Positions 44,239 through 53,583 of a stretch of DNA of 64,000 nt are shown here, one piece after another (the stretch's first letter is position 1; each line of letters starts with the position of its first letter). The stretch comes from Chthonomonadaceae bacterium (GTDB lineage: Bacteria; Armatimonadota; Chthonomonadetes; Chthonomonadales; Chthonomonadaceae), in NCBI GenBank assembly GCA_027450145.1, contig DAIDKH010000006.1:1-64000 (forward strand), in the 5' to 3' direction. The notes under the pieces are model-generated. The model worked only from the letters and a program-made list of their open reading frames with translations, ran no database searches and was not told where the DNA came from. Both the position numbers and the translations under genes were made by a program.

Positions 44239-44817
44239 ATGGAAGTTCTAAAAGCAGTAATAGCGGAGGACGAGCAGCTCACCCGCACAATAGTACGTGC
44301 GCGTCTCGAGAAGCTTGGACATATCGTGGTGGCCGAGGCGGGCGATGGTTTGGCAGCCGTGGAAGCCGCGAGGCAGCACAGGCCAGATGTTATCATCATG
44401 GACATCAAAATGCCGGTAATGGACGGTATTGAGGCGGCTAGGCAAATTATCTCCGAAGTGCCCTGTGCGATACTCTTTCTCAGTTCTTTTGGTGAGCAGG
44501 AGCTTGTGGAACAGGCGGGTGAGGCGGGCGGGCTTGCCTACCTAATTAAGCCGTTCCGTAAAGAGGATCTTGCGCCAGCACTAGAAATTGCTGTCCGTAG
44601 GTACCGTCAAATTGCAGCTCAGTCGAAAGAGATTGAGCAGCTAAAAGAGACTTTGGAGACGAGGAAGCTCATTGAACGGGCCAAGGGCATCCTTATGGAT
44701 CGGCACCATATGAGTGAAGAAGAGGCCTTTAAGCGTATTCACTTTCAGGCACGCAACCAGAATAAAAAAATGCGCGAAATTGCCCAATCGATCATTACTG
44801 CCGCGGATCTTATGTAG
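44239..44817 (+). CDS. Response regulator with ANTAR RNA-binding domain
   Basis: 192 residues. Receiver domain with acidic pocket (AEDE, residues 9-12), phosphoacceptor Asp55 (VIIMDIKMP) and Lys104 (YLIKPF), then a coiled-coil linker and an ANTAR domain (ETRKLIERAKGILMDRHHMS, about 135-190). ANTAR proteins act as antiterminators by binding paired hexaloop hairpins in leader RNAs once phosphorylated. No histidine kinase or clear target leader is adjacent. ATG 44239 is used; GTG two codons earlier is possible. A sigma-28-like promoter lies upstream. Confidence 0.92.
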   Translation: MEVLKAVIAEDEQLTRTIVRARLEKLGHIVVAEAGDGLAAVEAARQHRPDVIIMDIKMPVMDGIEAARQIISEVPCAILFLSSFGEQELVEQAGEAGGLAYLIKPFRKEDLAPALEIAVRRYRQIAAQSKEIEQLKETLETRKLIERAKGILMDRHHMSEEEAFKRIHFQARNQNKKMREIAQSIITAADLM

Positions 44818-44863
44818 CAAAGAACCACATGTGTCTAGTGGTAAATCACCCTTGGTAATGCCC

Positions 44864-44889
44864 CGGTCTGGTCGATTACGACCAGACCG
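44864..44889. repeat. Perfect 11-base inverted repeat between ANTAR gene and maf
   Basis: CGGTCTGGTCG, loop ATTA, CGACCAGACCG. A very stable hairpin, 24 bases before the maf start codon, with no T-tract. It could block readthrough, protect the mRNA end or regulate maf. Confidence 0.6.
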
Positions 44890-44912
44890 ATGGCCACCGA
44901 TGAGACCGATAT

Positions 44913-45518
44913 TTGTCTAAATCTCAAGACCTCCCTCTGGTGTTAGCTTCTTCTTCTCCGCGTAGGTTGGAGTTGATGCGCCTCCTCCAGCGCCCGTTTT
45001 CGGTAGAACCAAGTAGGTACAACGAGCCCTCTGCACCTGATGAACAGATAGACATCGCTCAGCTTGTGAAGGAGCTTGCTCTTCAGAAGGCTCTGGAGGT
45101 CGCGGTCAGAACCGAACGAGGATACGTTATAGGTGCCGATACCCTGGTTGGTCCGGACAACCAAATTGGCATACCATTTGGAAAACCACGTAACCACGAC
45201 GACGCACTTTTTATGTTGCAGCAACTTTCTGGCCGTTGGCATCGAGTTACTACCGGTGTAGCTATAGTCTCTGCGGCGGATGCGGGGGAGTGTCGTCAAC
45301 AGGCGATTGATGCGGTTACTACCAGGGTTAAATTCCGCAGTATGACCAATAGGCAGATCGAGGATTACATCGCTACTGGAGAGCCGTTCGACAAGGCCGG
45401 CGCATATGGCGCACAGGGCTTTGCGGCTCAGTACATTGAGCGCGTAGATGGCGACTTTTTCAACGTAGTTGGCCTTCCAATTTGTCGTTTGTCAATCATG
45501 CTTGACAAACTGCTCTAA
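44913..45518 (+). CDS. maf: Maf-family nucleotide pyrophosphatase
   Basis: Maf proteins hydrolyse non-canonical or modified NTPs (dTTP/UTP and similar) and affect septum formation. 201 residues: LVLASSSPRRLELMRLL (8-24, phosphate binding), VIGADTLV, GKPRNHDDALFMLQQLSGRWHRVTTGVA split over about 92-119, the EDYIATGEPFDKAGAYGAQG block (about 148-167), and RVDGDFFNVVGLPI. All key residues of the YhdE/BSU Maf type are there. The start is TTG; no strong SD is visible, so the first residues are less sure. Confidence 0.93.
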   Translation: MSKSQDLPLVLASSSPRRLELMRLLQRPFSVEPSRYNEPSAPDEQIDIAQLVKELALQKALEVAVRTERGYVIGADTLVGPDNQIGIPFGKPRNHDDALFMLQQLSGRWHRVTTGVAIVSAADAGECRQQAIDAVTTRVKFRSMTNRQIEDYIATGEPFDKAGAYGAQGFAAQYIERVDGDFFNVVGLPICRLSIMLDKLL

Positions 45519-46325
45519 AGTCGTCGAATCGCGCACTTGGACTAACTTTACAATTTCAATTTCACAAAGTAGTTAGTAATTGGATTTGCGCCCCTCCCAT
45601 CTCGCGGTATCTATTTAACAGGGGTGCGACGGGCAATTCCAATTGGCCCTTGCTGCACCACACTTATTACTCACTGTCGCCCGTGATCAGGATACGAATT
45701 GACCACGATGACTGTGGGTCCGTCGTCGGCTGTATGCAGGTAGGAGGCTTTGAGCAACTAACCGTCATCACATATGAGGTTTTGAGCCGAGGGTGTGTTG
45801 GTGATTTTGGTCACTTGCATATCGGTACTACAGGTCTATTTTAAGCTGTACTATTTGCACGTGAGTGTGTCCAGCTAGATCACCCGCAGTACAACTGCGA
45901 TCCTACAAGAACTGGTGAGATACGCGAACGGCACGTCGGTGCCCTCTGTAATTCAACGAGTGAAAGGCTCTGGTAAATCATGGCAATATTATGAATATCG
46001 CCAATAATGTCACGGCGGTTCATATTTCCCGCTGTGAATTTCACGGTTTTGGTCGGAACGGCACGCATTTGCTCATTATTTAACTGCTCGATTGGATTAT
46101 TTGCGGGTTACCACTTGACATATTGTTAAGAAATCGTTACAATGACTCTAATGCGGTGACCCCGCATATATGATCGACCAAAAGCATAGTTGCTGTACGT
46201 CCGGTTTGTTATGAAGTCAGTGTAAGCTGGTTCGTGATATTCCTGTGCGTGCGGCGTTTTGTTTTTGGGGGGTCGCTATTTTTTACGGCTCATGTGCATG
46301 CCGATTTTTTTAGTGGAGGGTTATA
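45519..46325. other. 807-base intergenic region ahead of prepilin gene
   Basis: No convincing gene in the first 590 bases; open frames there lack SD sites and family resemblance. It includes a near-palindrome GGCAATATT-atg-AATATcGCC at about 45980-46003. The right end holds a strong promoter and an approximately 175-base leader with several T-rich stretches (46258-46312) before the prepilin SD GGAGG. Confidence 0.5.
46115..46143 (+). promoter_or_regulatory. Sigma-70-type promoter of the first prepilin gene
   Basis: TTGACA (46115-46120), 17-base spacer, TACAAT (46138-46143). It leaves a leader of about 175 bases with TGCGG-TGACC-CCGCA near its 5' end. Confidence 0.75.
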
Positions 46326-47177
46326 ATGACCGGACAGAACAACCGGAGCAGCCGCAACGGCTTTACGTTGATTGAGCTACTCGTTGTTATTGCTATTATT
46401 GCGATATTAGCCGCAATACTCTTCCCCGTTTTTGCTCAGGCGCGCGAGAAGGCTCGTGCAATATCATGCCTCTCCAACATTAAACAGGTTGGTCTCGCAT
46501 GGATGATGTACACGCAAGATTACGATGAACAGACAGTAATACCGTTTTCAGACCCAACAGGAAACGTGTATCAATTTCCAACTAGTGCCAACGATCCTAA
46601 GGCAGCGCACTGGTGGCCGGATCTGTTGTTGCCATATTTCAAGAGTTGGCAGATCTTCGTATGTCCAAGCGAGGGCGATGCCGCTAACATTTTTGGCAGC
46701 GGTCCATATTCGTGGTGGTGGAACCAGATGCAATTCACTAGCATTGGTTACAACTACAGCCACCTTGGTGATTGGCAATATCCGCAGGGATTCAGCACAG
46801 GCACCTCACTAGCTGCATTGACCGCACCGGCTAATACCATTGCATTTGTTGACTCAGAATTTGATAATGGCGCTAATAAAGCGCTTGGCTTCTGTGATGT
46901 GAATGCGCCCGATACGGGCCAGTGGTATCCGTCGCCAACGGTAAATGTTTGGGCGAGTGATTGGACTTGGCCAGCGGGAAGCCCGTCACCTACCAATTAT
47001 GGTAGCATGGGACCACGGCATTTCGAAGGCGTAAATATTGGTTGGTGTGATGGGCATGCCAAGTACCTAAAATGGCAGGCTACTATCGCCGGGACTAATT
47101 TCGGGCCCGGTGTAGCATACACTTCAGTCGTTGTCAACAATCCGTCTGCCTACCTTTGGAGTAAAACAAAGCCGTGA
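46326..47177 (+). CDS. DUF1559 type IV-like prepilin / pseudopilin
   Basis: 283 residues. Class III prepilin signal [19 protein letters not shown]: cleavage after Gly by prepilin peptidase, with the essential Glu at +5 of the mature protein. It is followed by [19 protein letters not shown] and a DUF1559 beta-domain with [20 protein letters not shown], the family's H-x-G-DGH signature. Such proteins form pseudopili or surface structures and occur in large families in Armatimonadota and Planctomycetota. GGAGG lies eight bases before ATG. The next gene overlaps by four bases. Confidence 0.93.
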   Translation: MTGQNNRSSRNGFTLIELLVVIAIIAILAAILFPVFAQAREKARAISCLSNIKQVGLAWMMYTQDYDEQTVIPFSDPTGNVYQFPTSANDPKAAHWWPDLLLPYFKSWQIFVCPSEGDAANIFGSGPYSWWWNQMQFTSIGYNYSHLGDWQYPQGFSTGTSLAALTAPANTIAFVDSEFDNGANKALGFCDVNAPDTGQWYPSPTVNVWASDWTWPAGSPSPTNYGSMGPRHFEGVNIGWCDGHAKYLKWQATIAGTNFGPGVAYTSVVVNNPSAYLWSKTKP

Positions 47178-47371
47178 GATCATTGATCGCAGTGATTAGT
47201 GCTGTTGCCGCTATAACCTTCTTAACGGGATGTTCCGGTACGCAACCCACTCCAACAACTTCAGCGCCAAGTGTTGCTGGCGGTGCAGCAGCACCTAAAG
47301 CTACACGATCCGCTCAAGCAGTGGCGGCGCCAAGTTGGGTGCATACTGGTACCCAGGGCGGTCTAAAGTAA
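47174..47371 (+). CDS. Small lipoprotein
   Basis: 65 residues: hydrophobic signal with lipobox FLTGC (Cys20), then a Thr/Pro/Ala-rich linker. Mature part only 46 residues. The GTG start overlaps the prepilin stop (GTGA), so the two are translationally coupled. An anchored accessory to the pilin system is plausible but unproven. Confidence 0.8.
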   Translation: MRSLIAVISAVAAITFLTGCSGTQPTPTTSAPSVAGGAAAPKATRSAQAVAAPSWVHTGTQGGLK

Positions 47372-47460
47372 TGCAACGACCCCGCCGGAAGCACATGCTA
47401 CACCGAAAGCAGGCATGATCGCTTTTCTCCCGTCGTAAGCTAAAAGAGATGATGAACAGT

Positions 47461-47496
47461 GAAAATACCACGGTAGTATACTACTGTGGTATTTTC
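47461..47496. terminator. Bidirectional-looking intrinsic terminator
   Basis: GAAAATACCAC-g-GTAG, loop TATA, CTAC-t-GTGGTATTTTC: a 15-pair stem with one mismatch and A/T-rich ends providing a T-run on both strands. It ends the prepilin-lipoprotein unit. The following stretch 47497-47785 shows no gene, only a weak promoter (TTGCAG-16-TAGATT, 47721-47748) facing the ClpS-like gene. Confidence 0.75.
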
Positions 47497-47785
47497 GTTC
47501 GCCGGAATATGTGCAGTTGAGGACGTTGTATGAAGCGGTAGCCGCCTGCCCCGACCGGGTTCAGCCCATTATTAAATCGCTTGATAATGCAGGAACTAAC
47601 CTTAGTGTTATTTTTAGCGCGTGACGGTATTGCAGGGCAATAAGGCGTCGGTGTGTGGCCATGTTCCGAGGCGGCATGTGACACGAAGCTAAAAGTATCC
47701 GCGATGCTATTTGGGTCAAATTGCAGCACCGTAAGGGTAGAATAGATTGCGTATTCATTTCTGGTTTAGAAGGTTTGGGGAGTAA

Positions 47786-48088
47786 ATGGCTACTTCAATC
47801 GAGCAGCTTTCACCCTCGATCATTGAGGATATTAATTCGCTGGATACGGGTGCGGTAGACAAGCCGTGGCATGTTGTGCTTTACAACTGCGACTGCCATT
47901 CCGCGGATGAAGTTGTGCTACAACTCCTGAAGGCTACCGATTACACAGTGCGGCGATGCATTCACATTATGACCGAGGCCCACGTGCTTGGCAGAGCAAT
48001 TGCCTATCGCGGCACAGAGGAGATGTGTGTACGCTGTGCCAAGATCCTCGCTTCCATAGGCCTGCGCGTGGAAGTTCAGGGTAGTTGA
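47786..48088 (+). CDS. clpS: ClpS-like Clp protease adaptor
   Basis: ClpS delivers N-end-rule substrates to ClpA/ClpC. 100 residues: disordered N-terminus, then the core KPWHVVLYNCDCHSADEVV, ATDYTVRRCIHIMTEAHVLG and RAIAYRGTEEMCVRCAKILA, ending LRVEVQ. The substrate pocket of E. coli has Asn34-Asp35-Asp36 and His66; here it reads Asn-Cys-Asp, with the His kept in EAH. The protein is unusually Cys-rich (five). No clp ATPase gene is adjacent. The Cys substitution could change the substrate range. Confidence 0.82.
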   Translation: MATSIEQLSPSIIEDINSLDTGAVDKPWHVVLYNCDCHSADEVVLQLLKATDYTVRRCIHIMTEAHVLGRAIAYRGTEEMCVRCAKILASIGLRVEVQGS

Positions 48089-48244
48089 TCTCAGGTAGAC
48101 CCGGCACTGCAATGTGCTTTAACCCTCCCCACCATTTGCGGCACGGTATGATTATCGTGGACAGTTCACTGGTTGCTCGATAAATACATGTCTACTGCAT
48201 TGCAAATCTCGTGCTGATATTTTGCAGAAAGCAACAGGCTGCCA

Positions 48245-49102
48245 ATGGTAGCAGAGTCACCTCGAAATAAGCCACTGCTTCGCAAGACTGATGACCGCCC
48301 GACGGTAGGTTGCCTTACGGTCCTGACGCCAGAGAATGCTGAAATAGTGTTCAAAACCGCAGGATTTACTACACGTCTCGCCGCGTTTGTGGTAGACCTG
48401 CTTATACAGATAGTGCTGGGTGCTCTATTATCGGGACTCGCTGGAGCAGTTCTATACGTCACTGGTAATGCCCTCTTGGGCGCAGGTAGCATTCTAGCCG
48501 CTATTTGCGTGGTACTGATGTTTCTTGTGATTTTCGCATATCCAACGGCATTTGAAATGTTTTGGGCAGGCCAAACGCCAGGGAAGCGACTCCTTGGTAT
48601 TCGAACAGTAACAATGGATGGAGCTGCCGTTACACTTCTTGGAAGCGTTCTGCGCAACTTGCTAAGAATTGCTGACCTTGGAATTATTCCTCTCTTTGGA
48701 GGGCTCTTTTTCGCGGGCTTACCAGCATTCTTCTGCATGGTGATCTCCAGGCAAAGCCGGCGAATTGGCGATTTTGCTGCCGGTACTGTGGTGATTGTTG
48801 ACCGAGGGGCAACACCATACGGCGCTTCGCGTACAGTTTTAGATGTCGCCACGGTAGAAAACTATGCGAATGCCGCGCACAATATCGACGTTTTAACCGT
48901 AAATGATTACAGGCTTCTACGTCGGTTTGTCGAGCGACGCAAATCTATGGATACTGCAGTACAGGCCGCAGTGGGGGAGTTCCTTGTTCGGCCGCTATTG
49001 GACAAGATGAATGCGGACATTACGGTCTACTACCAAATAGATTTTGCTGACCTTGCGGAAATACTAGAATTGAAATACGCGGAGAAAAATGGACTCCTAT
49101 AG
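48245..49102 (+). CDS. RDD-family membrane protein
   Basis: 285 residues. RDD domain: GFTTRLAAFVVDLLIQIVLG (helix 1 with the Arg and Asp that name the family), a second helix pair about 75-105, the loop FWAGQTPGKRLLGIRTV and DGAAVTLLGSVLRNLLRIAD, and a last hydrophobic part ending RRIGDFAAGTVVIV. The C-terminal ~100 residues are cytosolic. RDD proteins are small transport-like membrane proteins, often next to SpoIIM-like genes. It overlaps the next gene by 14 bases. Confidence 0.88.
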   Translation: MVAESPRNKPLLRKTDDRPTVGCLTVLTPENAEIVFKTAGFTTRLAAFVVDLLIQIVLGALLSGLAGAVLYVTGNALLGAGSILAAICVVLMFLVIFAYPTAFEMFWAGQTPGKRLLGIRTVTMDGAAVTLLGSVLRNLLRIADLGIIPLFGGLFFAGLPAFFCMVISRQSRRIGDFAAGTVVIVDRGATPYGASRTVLDVATVENYANAAHNIDVLTVNDYRLLRRFVERRKSMDTAVQAAVGEFLVRPLLDKMNADITVYYQIDFADLAEILELKYAEKNGLL

Positions 49103-51185
49103 CTCAGACGAAACCACAGGTGAGTTACCGCCTCAGTCTACCATGCAGGTTGAGCTAAAAACCTTTCCAGACACTCGGGCTACCTGCTCCTGGAGCAGTG
49201 TGGTGAGCCTTGTGTTGGCGAGCTGCGCTGTAGGTCTATTTACAGCGTGGACCATACTCGCTACGGCGCTCCTTCCGCACATTCTGAAGCCGGCACAGGG
49301 TATAGAATTTCAGCAGGTGGCCTCGCGCATCCCGGTTCCACACCTACTGTCGTGGAACCTGGAGACCATCAACCGCCTAATTGCCCTTCGTGATATGAAC
49401 GGCTCGTTTCGAGTTATTATCGCCATATTTGTTTTCGCGTTCTTGTGGTTGCTCTTCTCGAAAGTCCTTAACCCAGACTACCATCCTTTAAGGCTGCACA
49501 TGCCGCGAAAGGGCGGTTTGCTTGAAGGGGCATTTGAAACGGACAACCCGCTACGAACGTTCCTGGCGGTTGTATTTACAATGCTTGCGTTCGTGGTTGT
49601 GTACTTCATAATGAGGCCGTCGCAAACGCATTTAAGCAGCGTATTTCTCTATCCCCAGCATGACACGGTAGTTTGGCTGTTTCGATTTGCGGCGTGGGGC
49701 ACAATATTATGGTTATGCCTCACTCCGGCCGGACTAATAGACGTACTCATACACCCTGAGAAGACTGTTAACATTTTGCGATCTGTACTATTTGCTTTAA
49801 TGGGAGTATTGTGGGGATTATTAGCGTTTGTGCCATACAGGCTATTTGTACCGACATCGCTCGACGTGCTGCTACTGCGCTTACAGCAACTTGGGCCGTT
49901 CAATATGCATCTCTATCACGCGGTCACTGTGCACTACCTGGAATTAATTACAGGTGTGTGGACAGCAGCAATGTTTTGGGCAATTGTTCTCGCTCCCCGT
50001 AGCACGCTAATCCAGCGCATTGCAGCCACCAGTGGAGCGCTCGTTTGCATTGGTTTGTGCGGGCTCAATTCCACCTGGTTTTCACCTTACCACATCATGA
50101 GCCGCTACGATATCTCGGTGCAATCTACTAACGCAGTCTTATTTCCCTACAACCCGAATCACCCTGTTTCAGGGGTTCCCGACGGCGTGCCCGCCGCAAA
50201 ATTGCTTGCCGAAAAACTTCACATAAATTTTATGGAGAGCGCCAGTTCTCCGCCACATTCGCTGTTAGTATTTAGATCTCACGGACAGCCTGTTTCCTTG
50301 CTACTGCATGGTTATACAGTAGACGGTCTGAATGCTTCTACACAAGCTACTCGGGCAACTGCAAAGTTTTTGCAGCGCAAGAAGTACCGATCAGCGCTCG
50401 CATGGCCTGCGGTCGAGCACCTGTTTGACTGCTACACGCTTCGATTTGACACTACCGCAGCACTGAATGTAATAATGGAGGACCTAACGCAGGGCCCGTT
50501 TGCGAGCCAGTGCAACCCTGCTGCGCTAACCATGTTTTTCACGTGTGCAGCCAGCAGAAGCAATAGAGAGTTATTGGATGAGTGGGCAGACTCGCGTAGG
50601 TTTACCCATCCGGATCGATTTAGCCGGCGCTTGATTGGTGACCTTTACAGGCGGTTTGGACAGAAGCAGAAGGCACTTTACTGGTACCGCCTGGCAAATA
50701 TGCCGCCCTCATTTATGGCGGCACGCATACAGGAGAAGCCGATGTTTCATCGGGGAGGAGCTTCAGGCACTATCCTACTAAACGGTAAGCCGCTGGTTGG
50801 AGCGAGGGTAGGGGTTATGCCTTGGCGAATGAATGGCCTGCCAGTCAGTCTAGCGTTTGAACTCCACAATGCAATTGGCGAGATTTATGCTGTTCGCCCC
50901 AGTAGTCCTATTTTTGGACCTTTTCAACCCGGACCATTCGCTTTACGTTGGCTGTCGGAGGGAACGAAAACTGACGATGCTGGAACGTTCCACTTCGATG
51001 ATTTGACCGAGGGACAATATCGCCTTCTTGTCGAATTGCCTGCCTCTGTGCATCTTACTATCCCACTAGACCCTCACCTTACCGTATTAGGTGGAGTCGC
51101 GCCTTTTGTAGTAAGCTACGCGCATCCACTACACCAGTGCGGAATGATCAAGCTAATGCTACATGGTGCTGGAACTCTTCACTAG
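49089..51185 (+). CDS. Large membrane protein of unknown function with C-terminal carboxypeptidase-regulatory-like domain
   Basis: 698 residues. About seven membrane helices in the first 330 (for example VVSLVLASCAVGLFTAWTIL, VIIAIFVFAFLWLLF, FLAVVFTMLAFVVVYFIM), an extracytoplasmic helical part with TPR-like pairs (LIGDLYRRFGQKQKALYWYR) and a C-terminal Ig-like fold (GTILLNGKPLVGARVGVMPW and TDDAGTFHFDDLTEGQYRLL) of the CarboxypepD_reg type. The start lies inside the RDD gene, so the two are coupled. In other bacteria an RDD gene is commonly beside a SpoIIM-like membrane protein; this gene may take that place, though I do not recognise the family. Confidence 0.68.
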   Translation: MDSYSSDETTGELPPQSTMQVELKTFPDTRATCSWSSVVSLVLASCAVGLFTAWTILATALLPHILKPAQGIEFQQVASRIPVPHLLSWNLETINRLIALRDMNGSFRVIIAIFVFAFLWLLFSKVLNPDYHPLRLHMPRKGGLLEGAFETDNPLRTFLAVVFTMLAFVVVYFIMRPSQTHLSSVFLYPQHDTVVWLFRFAAWGTILWLCLTPAGLIDVLIHPEKTVNILRSVLFALMGVLWGLLAFVPYRLFVPTSLDVLLLRLQQLGPFNMHLYHAVTVHYLELITGVWTAAMFWAIVLAPRSTLIQRIAATSGALVCIGLCGLNSTWFSPYHIMSRYDISVQSTNAVLFPYNPNHPVSGVPDGVPAAKLLAEKLHINFMESASSPPHSLLVFRSHGQPVSLLLHGYTVDGLNASTQATRATAKFLQRKKYRSALAWPAVEHLFDCYTLRFDTTAALNVIMEDLTQGPFASQCNPAALTMFFTCAASRSNRELLDEWADSRRFTHPDRFSRRLIGDLYRRFGQKQKALYWYRLANMPPSFMAARIQEKPMFHRGGASGTILLNGKPLVGARVGVMPWRMNGLPVSLAFELHNAIGEIYAVRPSSPIFGPFQPGPFALRWLSEGTKTDDAGTFHFDDLTEGQYRLLVELPASVHLTIPLDPHLTVLGGVAPFVVSYAHPLHQCGMIKLMLHGAGTLH

Positions 51186-51437
51186 CCGCAATATTTGTGG
51201 TTTATAATGCAATATAAACAATTAAAATTGCTACAAATCGTTTTATTCTGCCAAATTTAAATCATATTAACTTTTTTTGGAAAATCACTGTAATTCTTGG
51301 CCCGTGCTGCGTCTAACTATTGGTTCGTGCGAAAACCATAAGGCATGGAAACGCAGAAAGGTGCAATCTTATCCTGAAACTTGTGGTTGTAATGAACTAT
51401 GGTGATTGTCGAATATATAAGTAGGAGAGATGCAGGA

Positions 51438-52328
51438 ATGACCACCTCGCAACGGCGACAGACCTCTGGGCCATCCGGAGGATTTACACTTATTGAGCTG
51501 CTTGTAGTTATTGCTATCATTGCAATACTAGCAGCAATTCTATTCCCCGTTTTTGCTCAGGCTAGAGAAAAAGCACGTCAGGCCACCTGTCTGTCGAATG
51601 AGAATCAAATTGGCCTCGCCCTTCAAATGTACGTCCAGGACTACGATGAGCACTTTCCCTGTGGAAGTATTCCCGTACCAGGCCAGATCAACAATGGTAT
51701 TGTGGGTATGGGGTGGGCTGGTCAGATTTATGCCTACACCAAAAGCCCACAGGTTTTTACATGCCCTGACGATCCTACGCAGCCGTTGGCGGCTACAGCC
51801 AACTCGCCAGCGCTTTACACCGACTCGTACCTCATGAACAGCAACATCACCGTTTACGGTGGCGATGCAGATGCCTCCTTAAGCACACCAGCCTCGATAG
51901 TCCTATTGGCAGAAATTGGCGGCGTACGAACGAACCTCGTTACGTCAAACGAGCTTCCCTACTCCACAGTGGTACCAACTGTGCAGTTTTCGGCATCCGG
52001 AGACGGATTAAACACGCTATACACCAACCTGAAGGGTGTTTATGCGGGCACTTACGAAACAGGGCTGATGGGCGGCTATGGCGGCTGTTTCAATCTCCCC
52101 GGCATTGCGGCTCCCAACTGCAACCTGTATGATGCAACCAATCCTACTGGAAGGCACAGCACGGGGTCTATATTCGCATTTGCCGATGGCCACGTAAAGT
52201 ACCTAAAGGGTGGTGCCGTTTCACCTGGGTTTACTGCTCAGGCCTCTTCTAACAACGAGGATCAAGTGAACCATTACGCTGCAGGCACGTCGTCTTCCCA
52301 ATATTCCATTACATTCAGTACCCAATGA
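51438..52328 (+). CDS. DUF1559 type IV-like prepilin / pseudopilin
   Basis: 296 residues, paralogue of the prepilin at 46326. Leader peptide with [18 protein letters not shown], then [20 protein letters not shown] and the DUF1559 domain with [12 protein letters not shown] and [20 protein letters not shown]. Cys residues in the mature part could form disulfides. The ATG at 51438 is used (AGGAGA nine to ten bases upstream); a longer frame begins further left without signal function. A strong terminator follows. The 250 bases before it are AT-rich and hold no gene. Confidence 0.93.
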   Translation: MTTSQRRQTSGPSGGFTLIELLVVIAIIAILAAILFPVFAQAREKARQATCLSNENQIGLALQMYVQDYDEHFPCGSIPVPGQINNGIVGMGWAGQIYAYTKSPQVFTCPDDPTQPLAATANSPALYTDSYLMNSNITVYGGDADASLSTPASIVLLAEIGGVRTNLVTSNELPYSTVVPTVQFSASGDGLNTLYTNLKGVYAGTYETGLMGGYGGCFNLPGIAAPNCNLYDATNPTGRHSTGSIFAFADGHVKYLKGGAVSPGFTAQASSNNEDQVNHYAAGTSSSQYSITFSTQ

Positions 52329-52354
52329 CCCTGGGCTAAGTATTGGATCATATT

Positions 52355-52389
52355 CGCGAGGGGAAATTCTTCTCCTCGCGTTTTATTTT
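52355..52389 (+). terminator. Intrinsic terminator after second prepilin gene
   Basis: CGCGAGGGGA, loop, TCTCCTCGCG (one G-T pair) followed by TTTTATTTT. Confidence 0.85.
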
Positions 52390-52548
52390 GCCTTTTACCA
52401 AATCACCCTGATGAACGACCTATGGAATAGCCGAATATAACATCAAGAGCAGGGTTTATCGATCATTTATGGTTGTGCCACAGAAAACAGGCCCACCATC
52501 AATGAATTAGGAATAACTGCTCAACATCGATTTCAGGAGACTAAGGTT

Positions 52549-53529
52549 ATGCCCGATCAGGCTCAGGGACTACGCGCACTTATGACCAGAGCCCGTGGGA
52601 ACACGGCTGTGTCCGCGGCGCCGCAGGAACCCACTGAACTGCCGGATGCCGCAGTTGTTTACGACTCGCGGCCAGTCAGCAAGTGTCAGCAAGTCTCTCA
52701 TGCACGAGTCATTGCTGTAACCAGCGGCAAGGGCGGGGTGGGCAAAACCAATTTCTCCTCCAACCTTGCGTTGGCACTAGTCCAGTCTGGCAAGCGCGTG
52801 ATGGTGGTAGATGCAGACCTGGGATTGGCAAATCTGCATGTCATTTTAGGTATTAATCCCCCGTTTACACTAGAACACGTGATGAGGGGTGAGAAGAACC
52901 TTGAGGAAACCATCTTCACAGGTCCGCTAGGCCTCAAGGTACTCGCTGGAGCTAGCGGAATGACAGAACTTGCCAATCTCGATAGCGCTCGTAGAGATTG
53001 CTTTCTGGAGCAGATAGTCGATCTTGACAGGGCTGCAGAGATTATCCTACTGGATACTGGTGCCGGCGTTTCAGACAACGTTGCTGCCTTCCTCAGTGCT
53101 GCGCGAGAGGTGATCGTGGTGACCACCCCAGAACCAACTGCACTTACAGACGCCTACGCAACGATCAAGGTCATTTCCCGACAGAGCAGCGATGTGGATC
53201 TTAAGCTCGTAGTGAATATGGCTAACAATGAGGTGGAAGCGCGTGCAGTAACAGAGAGGCTGACGAGCATATCCAGGCGCTTCCTTAACATCGAACTAAA
53301 GTCTCTAGGTTATGTTCCTAATGATGCCACAGTACCAAAGAGCGTAAGGGCGCAGTATCCGTTCCTGCTTTCAAGTCCCAACTCTGCTGCGGCGCTCTCA
53401 ATCGTCAAGATAGCAGGTAAACTTATATCATCGGGCGAGAGTGAACTGCGAGGTGCGGGCCTTGCGGATATGCTGCAGCGCATGAGCCGGTTCTTTCAAC
53501 GGCGCTCTGCTGCGGGTGATCGCTCATAA
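52549..53529 (+). CDS. flhG: FlhG/YlxH-type MinD-like ATPase
   Basis: 326 residues. ParA/MinD deviant Walker A KGGVGKT (about 61-67 in TSGKGGVGKTNFSSNLALAL), Walker B LLDTGAGVSDN, switch VVDADLGLANLH. The N-terminus DQAQGLRALM matches the DQAxxLR motif by which FlhG stimulates the GTPase FlhF. FlhG controls the number and place of flagella, or of pili in some bacteria. The C-terminus may form an amphipathic membrane helix (LADMLQRMSRFFQRR). No flhF lies upstream; the gene follows the second prepilin terminator. AGGAG precedes the ATG by nine bases. A small membrane protein and fliA follow. Confidence 0.88.
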   Translation: MPDQAQGLRALMTRARGNTAVSAAPQEPTELPDAAVVYDSRPVSKCQQVSHARVIAVTSGKGGVGKTNFSSNLALALVQSGKRVMVVDADLGLANLHVILGINPPFTLEHVMRGEKNLEETIFTGPLGLKVLAGASGMTELANLDSARRDCFLEQIVDLDRAAEIILLDTGAGVSDNVAAFLSAAREVIVVTTPEPTALTDAYATIKVISRQSSDVDLKLVVNMANNEVEARAVTERLTSISRRFLNIELKSLGYVPNDATVPKSVRAQYPFLLSSPNSAAALSIVKIAGKLISSGESELRGAGLADMLQRMSRFFQRRSAAGDRS

Positions 53530-53583
53530 GTATTGTTTGGAAACCTTGGCGTGTTTAAAGATCTAGAAGTCGGGGATCTGCCA

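Noticed and set aside
45650-45844. 64-codon plus-strand open frame
   Set aside because: No SD, no family resemblance and no conserved pattern; probably chance.
46144-46325. Cyclic di-GMP riboswitch in the prepilin leader
   Set aside because: The conserved core sequences of the GEMM classes were not recognised, and the hairpins seen are weak.
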